Below, piece after piece: positions 7,631 to 15,781 of a stretch of 21,430 bases of DNA; the first letter of the stretch is position 1; every line of letters begins with the position of its first letter. Source of the stretch: Hyphomicrobiales bacterium (GTDB taxonomy: Bacteria; Pseudomonadota; Alphaproteobacteria; Rhizobiales; Aestuariivirgaceae); the NCBI GenBank assembly GCA_025362535.1, contig JANYGE010000098.1:1-21430 (forward strand). The letters run 5' to 3'. The notes beneath the pieces were generated by a model. It saw nothing but the letters and a program-made list of their open reading frames with translations, was not told the origin of the DNA and did no database searches. Position numbers and translations under genes: made by a program.

Positions 7631-9717
7631 GATATCGAACCAATAGGCTCGATACGAACACCTCGCGATATTTCCACATGCGAAAGCACTGGTAGGTTCG
7701 GAAAGAGACGATCAATAATCATGCGCACATAAGAGCGCACTTCCGGCGCACAGACCAACGCGATACGTTCGCCGTTATCCAAATGCGGTTTGAATATAGT
7801 TGTCGAGTCTTGCGCAAATTGTTCGATCAGACGAGGATCAATATCAAATTCAATGACATCACCTTTGTTATCGCGCTTCAAGCTTTGATGAAATGCCAGG
7901 TCCCACTTGCTTCCCAATCTAATTACCTTCAAAACACCTTCAGAAGCAAGGTCTCCGCATATTTGTTGAGAGATACGAACCCGTACATGCTCAACAATTG
8001 CTTCGGGCTTTCGAACATGCGGAGCAATCTCGGCAACAGCTTCAAGTATGAGATGAATATTACGAATTGAAACTCTCTCTGCGAGCAGCAACTTCAAAAT
8101 CGATTGGAGACCAGAAAATGAGATCAGTGACGGGCTAATTTCATCCAGTAGTTTTCGATATTCAGGTTCCAATCTTTCAATCAGCGCCCTCATATCCTTA
8201 TATGACAAGAGTTGTGACAGATTATTCCGAATGGTTTCACTCAAATGCGTGAGCATCACGGACATCACATCAATTGGACTATATCCAGCACGTCGAAGCT
8301 CGCTGGTAAATATTTCCTGAGTCCAATAGGCATCCATGCCGAAGGCAGGCTCCTGAGCTTCATCACAAGGAAAGTCAGGTCTGCCCAAATTTTTGGCCAA
8401 CACCATGACTTCCCCGATCCGCAACTCATAAGTAGACACAACTGAGCCATGAATCTTGATAACATAGGATTTTGCTGGAATACTGAAGTCATCTGTTAGC
8501 TTTATCTCCGGCACCACAAAACCATAAAGCTGTGCAAATTTCTTGCGCATCTTGGCTACGCGGTGAGCAAGTTCGCTATGTGAAACGATCATTGCGGACG
8601 ATAGCTGTTTACCCAAACACAGCTCAATCTCGCTGGTGCGCAAAAATTCTTTCACAGAATTTTGCTCTTCTTCTTTCTTATCACTTTCCGACAATTTCTT
8701 TTCGTCGTCAACAATCCGCTGAGCTTCAGAGTTTCGCTTTGGGATGACGTAAGAAGCTGTGGCCATCAATGCACTTATCGCAGCGAAAGGCAGAAACGGA
8801 AGTCCAGGCATCAGAGACATTAGCCCAATCAAAATGCTTGCTATGCCCAAAGCGCGAGGATAGCCACTGAGTTGACGTACAATCGCTTCTTGAGCGGAGC
8901 CTTTGTTTCCACCTTTTGATACAAGAAGACCTGCAGCCAATGAGATAATAAGAGCGGGGATCTGCGAAACCAGGCCATCGCCGATTGACAACTTGGTATA
9001 GATATCAGCAGCCTGGCTGAAATTCATATTGTGTCTGGTGACCCCAATCACCATTCCACCAAACACGTTGACGCCAGTGATTATAAGTCCGGCGATCGCA
9101 TCACCGCGAACAAACTTTGAAGCACCATCCATTGCGCCAAAAAAAGAACTTTCTTGTTCTAATTCCAATCGGCGTTGTCTTGCTTCGCGGTCATCAATAA
9201 TGCCCGCCGATAGATCGGCATCAATCGCCATTTGCTTGCCCGGGATGGCATCAAGGGTGAAGCGAGCGCCAACTTCTGCAATACGCGTTGAACCTTTCAC
9301 GATCACCATGAAATTAACAGTCAGCAAGATTATGAATACGATAACACCGATCACAAAGTCGCCGTTCATCACAAATTGAGAAAATCCCCCAACAACATGG
9401 CCGGCAGCGTTGTAACCTTCGCTGCCCTTTGACAGGATTAGCCGGGTTGTTGCTACGTTGAGCGACAATCTCAATAAGGTTGCAAGCAGCAAGACAGTTG
9501 GAAATGCTGAAAAGTCTAGAGGTTTGGCAATCCACAGTGCCACCATCAGAATCAAAACTGAAAGTGAGATAGAAAATGCGAGCCCAATATCAATGAGAAT
9601 TGCCGGAACCGGTAAGAAAAACGCAGTAAGAATGACAACCACGCAGATCGCAAAACCCATATCACGACTTGATTTGGATTCTTGCTGTCTAACAGTTTGA
9701 GCGAGCGTAGCGGCCAT
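7627..9717 (-). CDS. flhA: Flagellar type III export protein FlhA
   Basis: 696 residues, the usual FlhA length. The N-terminal half has about eight transmembrane segments (from residue about 20 to 325). It includes the FHIPEP-family signature [20 protein letters not shown] and [19 protein letters not shown], the cytoplasmic loop that takes part in proton-driven export. The C-terminal half (about 350-696) is the soluble ring that receives chaperone-substrate complexes. A GAGGGG ribosome binding site sits seven bases before the ATG. The gene is preceded by 66 non-coding bases after fliQ and overlaps fliR by four bases. No truncation or frameshift is visible; the frame is intact throughout. Confidence 0.98.
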   Translation of the reverse strand: MAATLAQTVRQQESKSSRDMGFAICVVVILTAFFLPVPAILIDIGLAFSISLSVLILMVALWIAKPLDFSAFPTVLLLATLLRLSLNVATTRLILSKGSEGYNAAGHVVGGFSQFVMNGDFVIGVIVFIILLTVNFMVIVKGSTRIAEVGARFTLDAIPGKQMAIDADLSAGIIDDREARQRRLELEQESSFFGAMDGASKFVRGDAIAGLIITGVNVFGGMVIGVTRHNMNFSQAADIYTKLSIGDGLVSQIPALIISLAAGLLVSKGGNKGSAQEAIVRQLSGYPRALGIASILIGLMSLMPGLPFLPFAAISALMATASYVIPKRNSEAQRIVDDEKKLSESDKKEEEQNSVKEFLRTSEIELCLGKQLSSAMIVSHSELAHRVAKMRKKFAQLYGFVVPEIKLTDDFSIPAKSYVIKIHGSVVSTYELRIGEVMVLAKNLGRPDFPCDEAQEPAFGMDAYWTQEIFTSELRRAGYSPIDVMSVMLTHLSETIRNNLSQLLSYKDMRALIERLEPEYRKLLDEISPSLISFSGLQSILKLLLAERVSIRNIHLILEAVAEIAPHVRKPEAIVEHVRVRISQQICGDLASEGVLKVIRLGSKWDLAFHQSLKRDNKGDVIEFDIDPRLIEQFAQDSTTIFKPHLDNGERIALVCAPEVRSYVRMIIDRLFPNLPVLSHVEISRGVRIEPIGSIS

Positions 9718-9783
9718 TCAATTCCCCTCTAAAAGAACGTTATTGAATGTAAAACTTGCCTGAAATTGTATTTTGCTTCGGCT

Positions 9784-10050
9784 TCAGAAACCTGATTGAA
9801 TTCGTTGAAAAATTAGCTCGCTAAATCTGTAAAGCGCCGATGCAATGAAGGGAGCCGTCAGCAACATTGTGGCGAAGATGACAGCGATTTTCGGCACAAA
9901 TGTCAAAGTCACTTCCTGAATTTGGGTGACCGCTTGGATGAGCGCTATTACAATTCCAACCGTCATTGCGAGCCCAACAGCAGGTCCAGCGGCAACGATC
10001 ACAGTCCAAATTGCCTCGCGAATCAGGTCAAGCGCGTCAACTTCATTCAT
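9784..10050 (-). CDS. fliQ: Flagellar type III export gate protein FliQ
   Basis: 88 residues, the standard FliQ size, with two hydrophobic helices (residues about 15-40 and 52-75) separated by the conserved polar turn TQIQEVTLTFVPKI. FliQ subunits pack around the FliP-FliR core of the export gate in the inner membrane. The ATG is two bases after the flgD stop codon, so translation is probably coupled. Nothing unusual in the sequence. Confidence 0.96.
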   Translation of the reverse strand: MNEVDALDLIREAIWTVIVAAGPAVGLAMTVGIVIALIQAVTQIQEVTLTFVPKIAVIFATMLLTAPFIASALYRFSELIFQRIQSGF

Positions 10051-10052
10051 TT

Positions 10053-10442
10053 TCAGCTTATCTTATATCCGGCTCCAAGTTCAACTCTTTGGCCACTATC
10101 AAGTGTCGCAATTGAGGTGGTTTCGCCTATTTCAATTCCCGTTATTTTGCCCAAATCCGTTCCACTTTGATCAGCCAAGCTATGGCCAATCAAAGCTTGG
10201 GCCTGGGAGAGCTGAACTGAAGTCATAAGTGAATCTAATTTCTTATTGGTATTGACGCCTTGTTCGACAGACGAAAATGATGCCAACTCCGAGATGTATT
10301 TTGCAGTGTCTGTCGGATTTGTCGGGTCCTGGTTTTTCATTTCTGCAACAAGCAGTTTAAGAAATGAATTATAATCAAGAGTGGTCTTTTTGGGCACGAG
10401 GGGCGCTACAGCAGAAGAATTCGAAACTGGTGATACCGTCAT
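10053..10442 (-). CDS. flgD: Flagellar hook cap scaffold FlgD, short alphaproteobacterial form
   Basis: 129 residues. The conserved N-terminal FlgD segment is clear: LDYNSFLKLLVAEMKNQDPT, NPTDTAKYISELASFSSVEQG. FlgD caps the growing hook and is needed for FlgE assembly. Enterobacterial FlgD is about 230 residues with Tudor-like and FnIII-like domains after this segment. Here only about 45 residues follow, predicted beta strands (LGKITGIEIGETTS and ATLDSGQRVELGAGYKIS). That shortness is usual for this order as far as I recall, so I do not read it as a truncation. The start overlaps the flbT stop by one base (TAATG). Confidence 0.93.
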   Translation of the reverse strand: MTVSPVSNSSAVAPLVPKKTTLDYNSFLKLLVAEMKNQDPTNPTDTAKYISELASFSSVEQGVNTNKKLDSLMTSVQLSQAQALIGHSLADQSGTDLGKITGIEIGETTSIATLDSGQRVELGAGYKIS

Positions 10443-10864
10443 TATGCAACATGCCTCTCAATAATTCTATCTTCCTCTTTGCTAACCGCATTCATAATTC
10501 TGCTTTCAATCGGAAACAGACCACGAATGATTTTCAAAGCATCAAAGTAGCGTTGTGATTTAATCAATTCATCAGCACTATCGAGCCCCGTTAGCAGGTT
10601 TCGGCTTTCCACGACGGCCCGCAAAGACTCTGAAAGGTGCCAATACATTTGGCGTGTAAGAGATTCATTCTCAGGATTCATCAATAGCGTTTGAACAACA
10701 AAATAAAGCTGTTGGAAAGGCGATTTCGCCATTTCAGCTTGCATCACATGAGTCTCAAGCAGGAAGGCGACGTTATTCAGAAACTCAATCGAACATCTTT
10801 GATCTGCTCTAATCACCGCGCCATTTACAAATAGCTTTTCACCTTTTTTAAGATGGATTCTCAT
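10442..10864 (-). CDS. flbT: Flagellin mRNA regulator FlbT
   Basis: 140 residues beginning MRIHLKKGEKLFVNGAVIR, the characteristic FlbT opening, with a helical C-terminal two-thirds. In Caulobacter, FlbT binds the 5' leader of flagellin mRNA and lowers its stability and translation until the hook is finished. In Brucella and Sinorhizobium-type bacteria a positive effect on flagellin has been reported, so the sign here is open. It overlaps flaF by four bases (ATGA) and flgD by one. Its partner FlaF is directly upstream, but no flagellin gene lies in the window, so it would act in trans. Confidence 0.95.
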   Translation of the reverse strand: MRIHLKKGEKLFVNGAVIRADQRCSIEFLNNVAFLLETHVMQAEMAKSPFQQLYFVVQTLLMNPENESLTRQMYWHLSESLRAVVESRNLLTGLDSADELIKSQRYFDALKIIRGLFPIESRIMNAVSKEEDRIIERHVA

Positions 10865-11220
10865 TTTTTGCTACCTCCCAATCCCTGACAAATTGTTTCT
10901 GAGATATCGATGAGGCCGTCAAAACCCTGCGAGCCGCCATTTCGAATACTTTCCGCTTCCCGCAGAATCCAAATGCCAATCGAGATGAGGCTCGCGCGAA
11001 GTTCTTTGGGCAACCGATTTCCTTCATTTGCGAGATCATCCAGAAGGAGGCTCCAAAGACGATCCAAATAGTAAAGTGCATCAATCGCTTCACGTGAGTT
11101 ATGCCCTTTTTCGCGAGCATTGTTCAACATCACAATCGACCGTTTTATAACTTCACGCTCGCGCTCGCGCGAATCCGCAGAAGAGTCTTCCAATACTTCT
11201 GCATAATATGAGCTAGACAT
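10861..11220 (-). CDS. flaF: Flagellin-associated regulator FlaF
   Basis: 119 residues, helical, with the family features YYAEVLEDSSADSREREREV near the N-terminus and a central AREKGHNSREAIDALYYLDRLWSLLLDDL. FlaF is an alphaproteobacterial protein that binds flagellin, is needed for its secretion and works with FlbT in coordinating flagellin synthesis with assembly. A good ribosome binding site (AAGGA, five bases before the ATG) lies in the 27-base gap after flgL. The four-base overlap with flbT shows the two are co-translated. Confidence 0.94.
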   Translation of the reverse strand: MSSSYYAEVLEDSSADSREREREVIKRSIVMLNNAREKGHNSREAIDALYYLDRLWSLLLDDLANEGNRLPKELRASLISIGIWILREAESIRNGGSQGFDGLIDISETICQGLGGSKK

Positions 11221-11247
11221 AAGATTCCTTACTCGACATAATTTGCA

Positions 11248-12288
11248 TTATAAATAGTTCAGCAGACTGAGCTTGTTGATACGGACAGTTAGAGAATACG
11301 AAGCTTCGAGCTGCGTCGTGAGCGTGTTCACTCTTGTGGCCACCTCAGCTTGATTGACACCCTCTAAGCCCTCGAGTCCTTGCATTAAAATGTCATTCCG
11401 CTGCTCTAACCTGGTTTTCTGATCAGATAAAAGTTTCTGGGTATTGCCGAGCTGGCCAGCAATATCCCCAACCTTGCTCGCGGCTGAACTGGCAACTGTT
11501 GTCGCTTTATCAACTAATTTTTCGAAGGCAGCTTGATTGAGCGATCCCGTGCCGAGATCAAGGACCATCGTAAAGGCTCTCGCCATATCACGAAAAGCAT
11601 CTTCATTCGCATTGGTTGCAGCATCTACTTTAAGATGATCATCAATCCGAACTTTTGAATTCTGGGTAGACGCAGTCGACCAGGTTGAAGACCAATTTGC
11701 CTGAGTAAAAAGATTAGCAAATGGGCCATCCAGAAAGCTTTCCATTTGAGTTGAGGTAATTGACGAAACCCCAGCGCCAGTTTGAGACGTGCCAAATTGG
11801 GTGGCAAATGCCGCGTCTACTGCTGTCTTTGCGGCACTGGTTGGTGTGCTTGTATAATCGGAAATCGGAGAGGTTGAACTGTTGATTCCCGCAAACAAAG
11901 CTTTGCCATTTTGCGTCGTGTTTAAAATTGTTTGCAAGCTAGCAAGCGCATTTTTCGCAGCATCCTTGACCAAAGCCTGACCATTCGTTGCATTGCGCGC
12001 ACCTATTAAGGTGCTAACAAAACTATGTGCAATATCCATCAAATTCGTGAGAGAATTCTGGCTGACCTGCAGCTCACTGGCAGCAAGGCCGTTTTGTTCA
12101 ATCGCAACCGTTCCCAAATCCACAACATTGCGCAAATCGATACTCAGCGAGGTTTTCGCTCCGAGTTTCGTTCCAAGATCTGTCATACGCCCAGTGGATG
12201 CCTCGAGCTGAGCATCTTTTATCTTTTGCTGGAGATCAGCAATTGGCTGAGATGTAGCTCGCCACAGAGAACGTGTTGAGACAATCAC
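11248..12288 (-). CDS. flgL: Hook-filament junction protein FlgL (HAP3)
   Basis: 346 residues. It has flagellin-like coiled-coil ends: MIVSTRSLWRATSQPIADLQ at the N-terminus with KDAQLEASTGR, and a C-terminal LEASYSLTVRINKLSLLNYL. A variable centre (about 140-240) is rich in Ser and Thr. FlgL forms the second junction ring between hook and filament. It lacks the ASGLRI-type core of flagellin and follows flgK, which settles FlgL over flagellin. The start is GTG, overlapping the flgK stop codon as GTGA. Confidence 0.94.
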   Translation of the reverse strand: MIVSTRSLWRATSQPIADLQQKIKDAQLEASTGRMTDLGTKLGAKTSLSIDLRNVVDLGTVAIEQNGLAASELQVSQNSLTNLMDIAHSFVSTLIGARNATNGQALVKDAAKNALASLQTILNTTQNGKALFAGINSSTSPISDYTSTPTSAAKTAVDAAFATQFGTSQTGAGVSSITSTQMESFLDGPFANLFTQANWSSTWSTASTQNSKVRIDDHLKVDAATNANEDAFRDMARAFTMVLDLGTGSLNQAAFEKLVDKATTVASSAASKVGDIAGQLGNTQKLLSDQKTRLEQRNDILMQGLEGLEGVNQAEVATRVNTLTTQLEASYSLTVRINKLSLLNYL

Positions 12289-13757
12289 TTTATTGCTCCA
12301 AATAATGTCTGAAACATTTGATCAACAGTGCTGATTAGTTTCGCAGAAGCTTGGTAAGAACGTTCGAGTTCAAGCATATGGGCCATTTCATCATCAAGAC
12401 TGACACCTGTGGCGGTCTGCAATGCATCGCTAGCACGTTGACTTGTTGCGGTCTGCAAATCAGCTGTCTCAGTAGCCCGCTTTTGCAATGCGGACAACCA
12501 TCCGGATGAAGACGAACCAAATGTTTTTAGGCTTGTGCTTGTAGACAGTTGGGCGCTTTGGTCAAAAACAAGAGTGCCATCAATTGCCTCATAGAGTTGA
12601 TTTAGACGGTCAGAAAAGCCTGCTGCTGATGTGCTGTTATAAACATAGCTTGCACCATTTATTCCACCGTCACGAAGCTTTGAAACAGTCCCACTTTGAG
12701 TAGGGTCAACGGCAGCGCTCAAGCGGATTGAACTTGCGAGCCCCGGAATTGCAACTCCAGCAGCTGGAACAGCAGGTGAGCCCGAATATGAAAATAGTCC
12801 CGTTGCGTCGGCCAAACTTGGCACTGCACTCTGATCCGATTCCGAGAACATCGTGATCAGTCCGCGAGCAAATTCATCCATCTGCGTTTGGTATGTAACG
12901 GTTACTTTGTCGCGAATATTTATAAGTCCAAAAATATTCCCCGATTGAACGGGCATCGGGCTTGATGAACTCGTAATATCAACACCGTCTATATAGACAT
13001 CACCACCTGAAGTTCCCGGTGCAAGATTGGGTGTGGGCTTAAAGGACACGGTTCTTGGTGTGGTCTCGAAGAGGCTAACACCACTATCTGTATAAAGAGC
13101 AATATCACCATTGGCCCTTGATATGGTCTTGATGCCAATCTCTTCAGACAATTGCTTGATGATGCTATCACGGTTGTCAAGATTATCAACCATATCGGAC
13201 TTTGAAATATCGCCGCGCGTAATCGCATCGTTCACAACTTTGTATTGTTGTAGAAGATTGTTAATCCTTGTTACGCTTTCTCCGATATCTTTATCAGCTT
13301 GATTGCGCACATTTCCGATAATTGCGCTTGCATCGTTTAGTCCCTGGGCAAGACTACGCGCGGATTCGATGGCACTCGAAGCCAAGTTTTGATCTGACGG
13401 ATTTTGTTCGTAAATCCTCAGAGACGATTGCAATGCATTTAAACGTGCTGCAGGAGAAGTCCCACTCTCAGGATCCCCAACCGTTGTTGCAAGCATACTA
13501 ATGCTATCGATGATTGCTTTACTTCCTGCTGAAGTGGAGGAAGAACTCAATAATTTATCGAGGAGCGCGCTGGAAGTTGCGCGATCATAACGCGAAATTG
13601 AAATAGACCCGCTTGATTGAGAGGTGACAGAAGCAGACCTGCGCGAATAATTGGCATTATTTACATTTGAAATATTTTGCGATGTTAGTGCTGTCTGTCC
13701 AGCAACTGTTGATAGACTTGATCGTGCATAGTTCAGAGCCGTCGAAAGTGATGCCAT
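12285..13757 (-). CDS. flgK: Hook-associated protein FlgK (HAP1)
   Basis: 490 residues. The N-terminus (LNYARSSLSTVAGQTALTSQ, NISNVNNANYSRRSASV) and the C-terminal helix (DDEMAHMLELERSYQASAKL, ISTVDQMFQTLFGAIK) are the paired D0 segments of FlgK. The SNVNNANYSRR motif is the FlgK version of the rod/hook signature. FlgK is exported through the flagellar type III system and makes the first junction layer on the hook, probably with the FlgN-like protein at 5372-5776 as chaperone. The gene follows flgE by a 29-base gap with only a weak AGGGT ribosome site far from the ATG, and overlaps flgL by four bases. Confidence 0.96.
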   Translation of the reverse strand: MASLSTALNYARSSLSTVAGQTALTSQNISNVNNANYSRRSASVTSQSSGSISISRYDRATSSALLDKLLSSSSTSAGSKAIIDSISMLATTVGDPESGTSPAARLNALQSSLRIYEQNPSDQNLASSAIESARSLAQGLNDASAIIGNVRNQADKDIGESVTRINNLLQQYKVVNDAITRGDISKSDMVDNLDNRDSIIKQLSEEIGIKTISRANGDIALYTDSGVSLFETTPRTVSFKPTPNLAPGTSGGDVYIDGVDITSSSSPMPVQSGNIFGLINIRDKVTVTYQTQMDEFARGLITMFSESDQSAVPSLADATGLFSYSGSPAVPAAGVAIPGLASSIRLSAAVDPTQSGTVSKLRDGGINGASYVYNSTSAAGFSDRLNQLYEAIDGTLVFDQSAQLSTSTSLKTFGSSSSGWLSALQKRATETADLQTATSQRASDALQTATGVSLDDEMAHMLELERSYQASAKLISTVDQMFQTLFGAIK

Positions 13758-13786
13758 AACTAAAAATTTACCCTAATAAAAATTTA

Positions 13787-15049
13787 CTATCGCTTGAGAT
13801 TAATCAATACATCCATCAATTCAGAGCCAGTCTGAAAGACTTTTGAGTTGGCGGCATAACCTCTCTGACTATCGATCATCAGTGTGAGTTCTGTGGCAAG
13901 ATCAACGTTTGACTGTTCCAGCGTATTTGAAAGCACGGAACCAAACCCTGCCGTTTCAGCAACACCAATTTTCACATCTCCCGAAGCTTTCGTGGCCGAA
14001 AACACGTTGCCGGAAAGCGCCTGCATTTGATCAGGGCTAACCACCGTCGCGAGCGGGATTTTATAAACAGAGACCCGTGTTCCATTGCCGAATGTGGCAA
14101 CAAGTGTTCCATCTTTTGTAATCTCTAAGAGATCAACCCCACTTGGAGGATTGCCATTGGCGGTTGCTGAAAGAACGACATAGTCGGTCGCAAGCTGACT
14201 CATCTTACCAAGATCAATAACGGCACTCGCTCCATTAGGAATTGGTACAGTCAATAATTGAGCACTTGCCGGAGTCAAAGCACCCGTAGTGCCATCGAAG
14301 GACAAAGTAGAGGTTGCAAGAGCTGCTGAACTATATGGAAACCCACCAGCAGTTGCGTCCGCCTGGTTGTAGGCCGTAACTTCCCACGTATTGCTCGCAG
14401 TCTTGCTATAATACATATCGACAAGAACTTTATTACCAAGATTATCATAGGTAATAAGCGACGATTTTCCAGAGTATTGAGCAGTTGCCGAATTCGTTGA
14501 TGGCAGGTCAGCAGCAGCAGTCACGGCTGCATTGGAAGGAAGATTGGCGGTGAATTGGGCTGTGCTGGTGGCTTTTGCCGTGAGCGTTAGATCGCCAATG
14601 CTTACAGGTGTTAATCCACTAAACCCATTGACAGCCACTGAAGGCTGGCCATTGGTCAGGGGATACCCCATCAACTTATAGCCACCGGCATTGACCAATT
14701 CGCCATTTTCATTTTTCACAAATGATCCGGCTCGCGTCAGATAAGGCGTGCCAACAGAATCTGAAACCACGAAGAAGCCATCGCCTTTTATGGCGAGATC
14801 TGTTGCTGATGAGGTGCTTTCGCGTCCACCTTCCTCACTGATTGCAGTGCGTCCATCGACATCGACAGAGCCAGAGGTATAGTTCGCACCGCTGGAGCCA
14901 CCTTCGATTAAAAGTGAAGAAAACTCGGCGGAGGCTCGCTTATAGCCAGTTGTGTTTACGTTAGCGATGTTATCAGCAACCATGGAAAGGCGCCCCGCTT
15001 GGGCGGCCATGCCAGAAGTACTCGTCCGCATTATTCCGTAAAGGCTCAT
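13787..15049 (-). CDS. flgE: Flagellar hook protein FlgE
   Basis: 420 residues. The N-terminus MSLYGIMRTSTSGMAAQAGR followed by VADNIANVNTTGYKR is the flagellar rod/hook signature. The C-terminus has the matching helix SNVDLATELTLMIDSQRGY followed by FQTGSELMDVLINLKR. Between them lie beta-rich surface domains, including GDGFFVVSDSVGTPYLTRAG (about residues 88-107), shared by hook and distal rod proteins. Length and variable middle domain mark it as the hook subunit rather than FlgF or FlgG. A GGAG site sits twelve bases before the ATG. The 69 bases between the transglycosylase gene and this gene are where related genomes carry the regulator gene rem/ftcR; here they hold no gene. Confidence 0.96.
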   Translation of the reverse strand: MSLYGIMRTSTSGMAAQAGRLSMVADNIANVNTTGYKRASAEFSSLLIEGGSSGANYTSGSVDVDGRTAISEEGGRESTSSATDLAIKGDGFFVVSDSVGTPYLTRAGSFVKNENGELVNAGGYKLMGYPLTNGQPSVAVNGFSGLTPVSIGDLTLTAKATSTAQFTANLPSNAAVTAAADLPSTNSATAQYSGKSSLITYDNLGNKVLVDMYYSKTASNTWEVTAYNQADATAGGFPYSSAALATSTLSFDGTTGALTPASAQLLTVPIPNGASAVIDLGKMSQLATDYVVLSATANGNPPSGVDLLEITKDGTLVATFGNGTRVSVYKIPLATVVSPDQMQALSGNVFSATKASGDVKIGVAETAGFGSVLSNTLEQSNVDLATELTLMIDSQRGYAANSKVFQTGSELMDVLINLKR

Positions 15050-15118
15050 ATTAGTTTTTCACTCCTGTGATGAAAACAGCATATCTCCGCCAGCTTGCGC
15101 TAAACTGTAATTCAACAC

Positions 15119-15781
15119 CTAACGGCAGAATTCCTTTGAAGCCGGGGTCCATGCACCAAAACCGCTTCCAATCAGATTGCGAATAACGGTACAGACGTAA
15201 CGTTTTTGAGCCGGATTATTATCTGGGCCGGCATGGTAGCGGGCAACAGCCATCGTCCAGCTCCCCTCTCTTTCTCTCAATTCGCTTAAAAATTTTGCCG
15301 CATAGTCAACATTTGTCCAGGGATCAAGCATGGCTTCAACAGAGGGAAACTCACTCCCATGATAGTGATGATTGATCTGCATGCACCCAAGATCTATCAG
15401 TTTGACCCCATCGTTTCTCGATCTCTTAAACACCCGAAGCGCTTCATTTGCACTCGAAGTAAAAACTGTTTTACCCTCAATATTCAGCGCATAAGGATGC
15501 AAAGAGCCTTTATTGCCAGTCTCTGTCATCCCTACGGCATACAACACCCCAAGTGGAACATGGTGCAGCGTTGAAGCTTTGACCATCTGGCGTTCGCACA
15601 CCCTTTGATCATCAGGGCCATCACTCTTGGCTAAGCTTAAATTAGATGTATAGATTTGAACTGGAAACAGCGCTGGAATTAACACCAGCATTGCCATCAC
15701 CCTTGTTCTTACCAGCCGCAATGCGCCCAGAACTGGAGGCTTCGCCTTTTTGGCTTCGATTCTGGTCCTGTTCTTTTTCAT
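15119..15781 (-). CDS. Flagellar-locus lytic transglycosylase (SLT fold)
   Basis: 220 residues from the ATG at 15781. Residues about 28-46 form a signal or anchor. The catalytic domain (about 60-200) has VGMTETG with the catalytic Glu at about 87, LIDLGCMQINHHYHG (129-142) and MAVARYHAGPDNNP (177-190), the three landmarks of the SLT family, which cleaves the MurNAc-GlcNAc bond to the 1,6-anhydro product. Four cysteines (62, 133, 197, 219) could form disulphides. An orthologous gene beside fliK in Sinorhizobium and Brucella is thought to open the wall for the rod. The start chosen has a strong GGAGAG site and overlaps fliK by 140 bases in another frame. A second candidate is the ATG at 15691, eight bases after an AAGGG, which would still keep the signal peptide. 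The frame stays open upstream to 15898, which is unlikely to be used. Confidence 0.9.
   Translation of the reverse strand: MKKNRTRIEAKKAKPPVLGALRLVRTRVMAMLVLIPALFPVQIYTSNLSLAKSDGPDDQRVCERQMVKASTLHHVPLGVLYAVGMTETGNKGSLHPYALNIEGKTVFTSSANEALRVFKRSRNDGVKLIDLGCMQINHHYHGSEFPSVEAMLDPWTNVDYAAKFLSELREREGSWTMAVARYHAGPDNNPAQKRYVCTVIRNLIGSGFGAWTPASKEFCR

Noticed and set aside
9718..9783. Possible internal promoter in front of flhA
   Set aside because: The gap is AT-rich and could hold a promoter, but I could not find a convincing box pair; only the GAGGGG ribosome site is clear.
10053..10442. FlgD as a truncated pseudogene, since it is half the enterobacterial length
   Set aside because: The frame ends cleanly, two bases before fliQ, and short FlgD is usual for this order. 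It looks like an intact short form.
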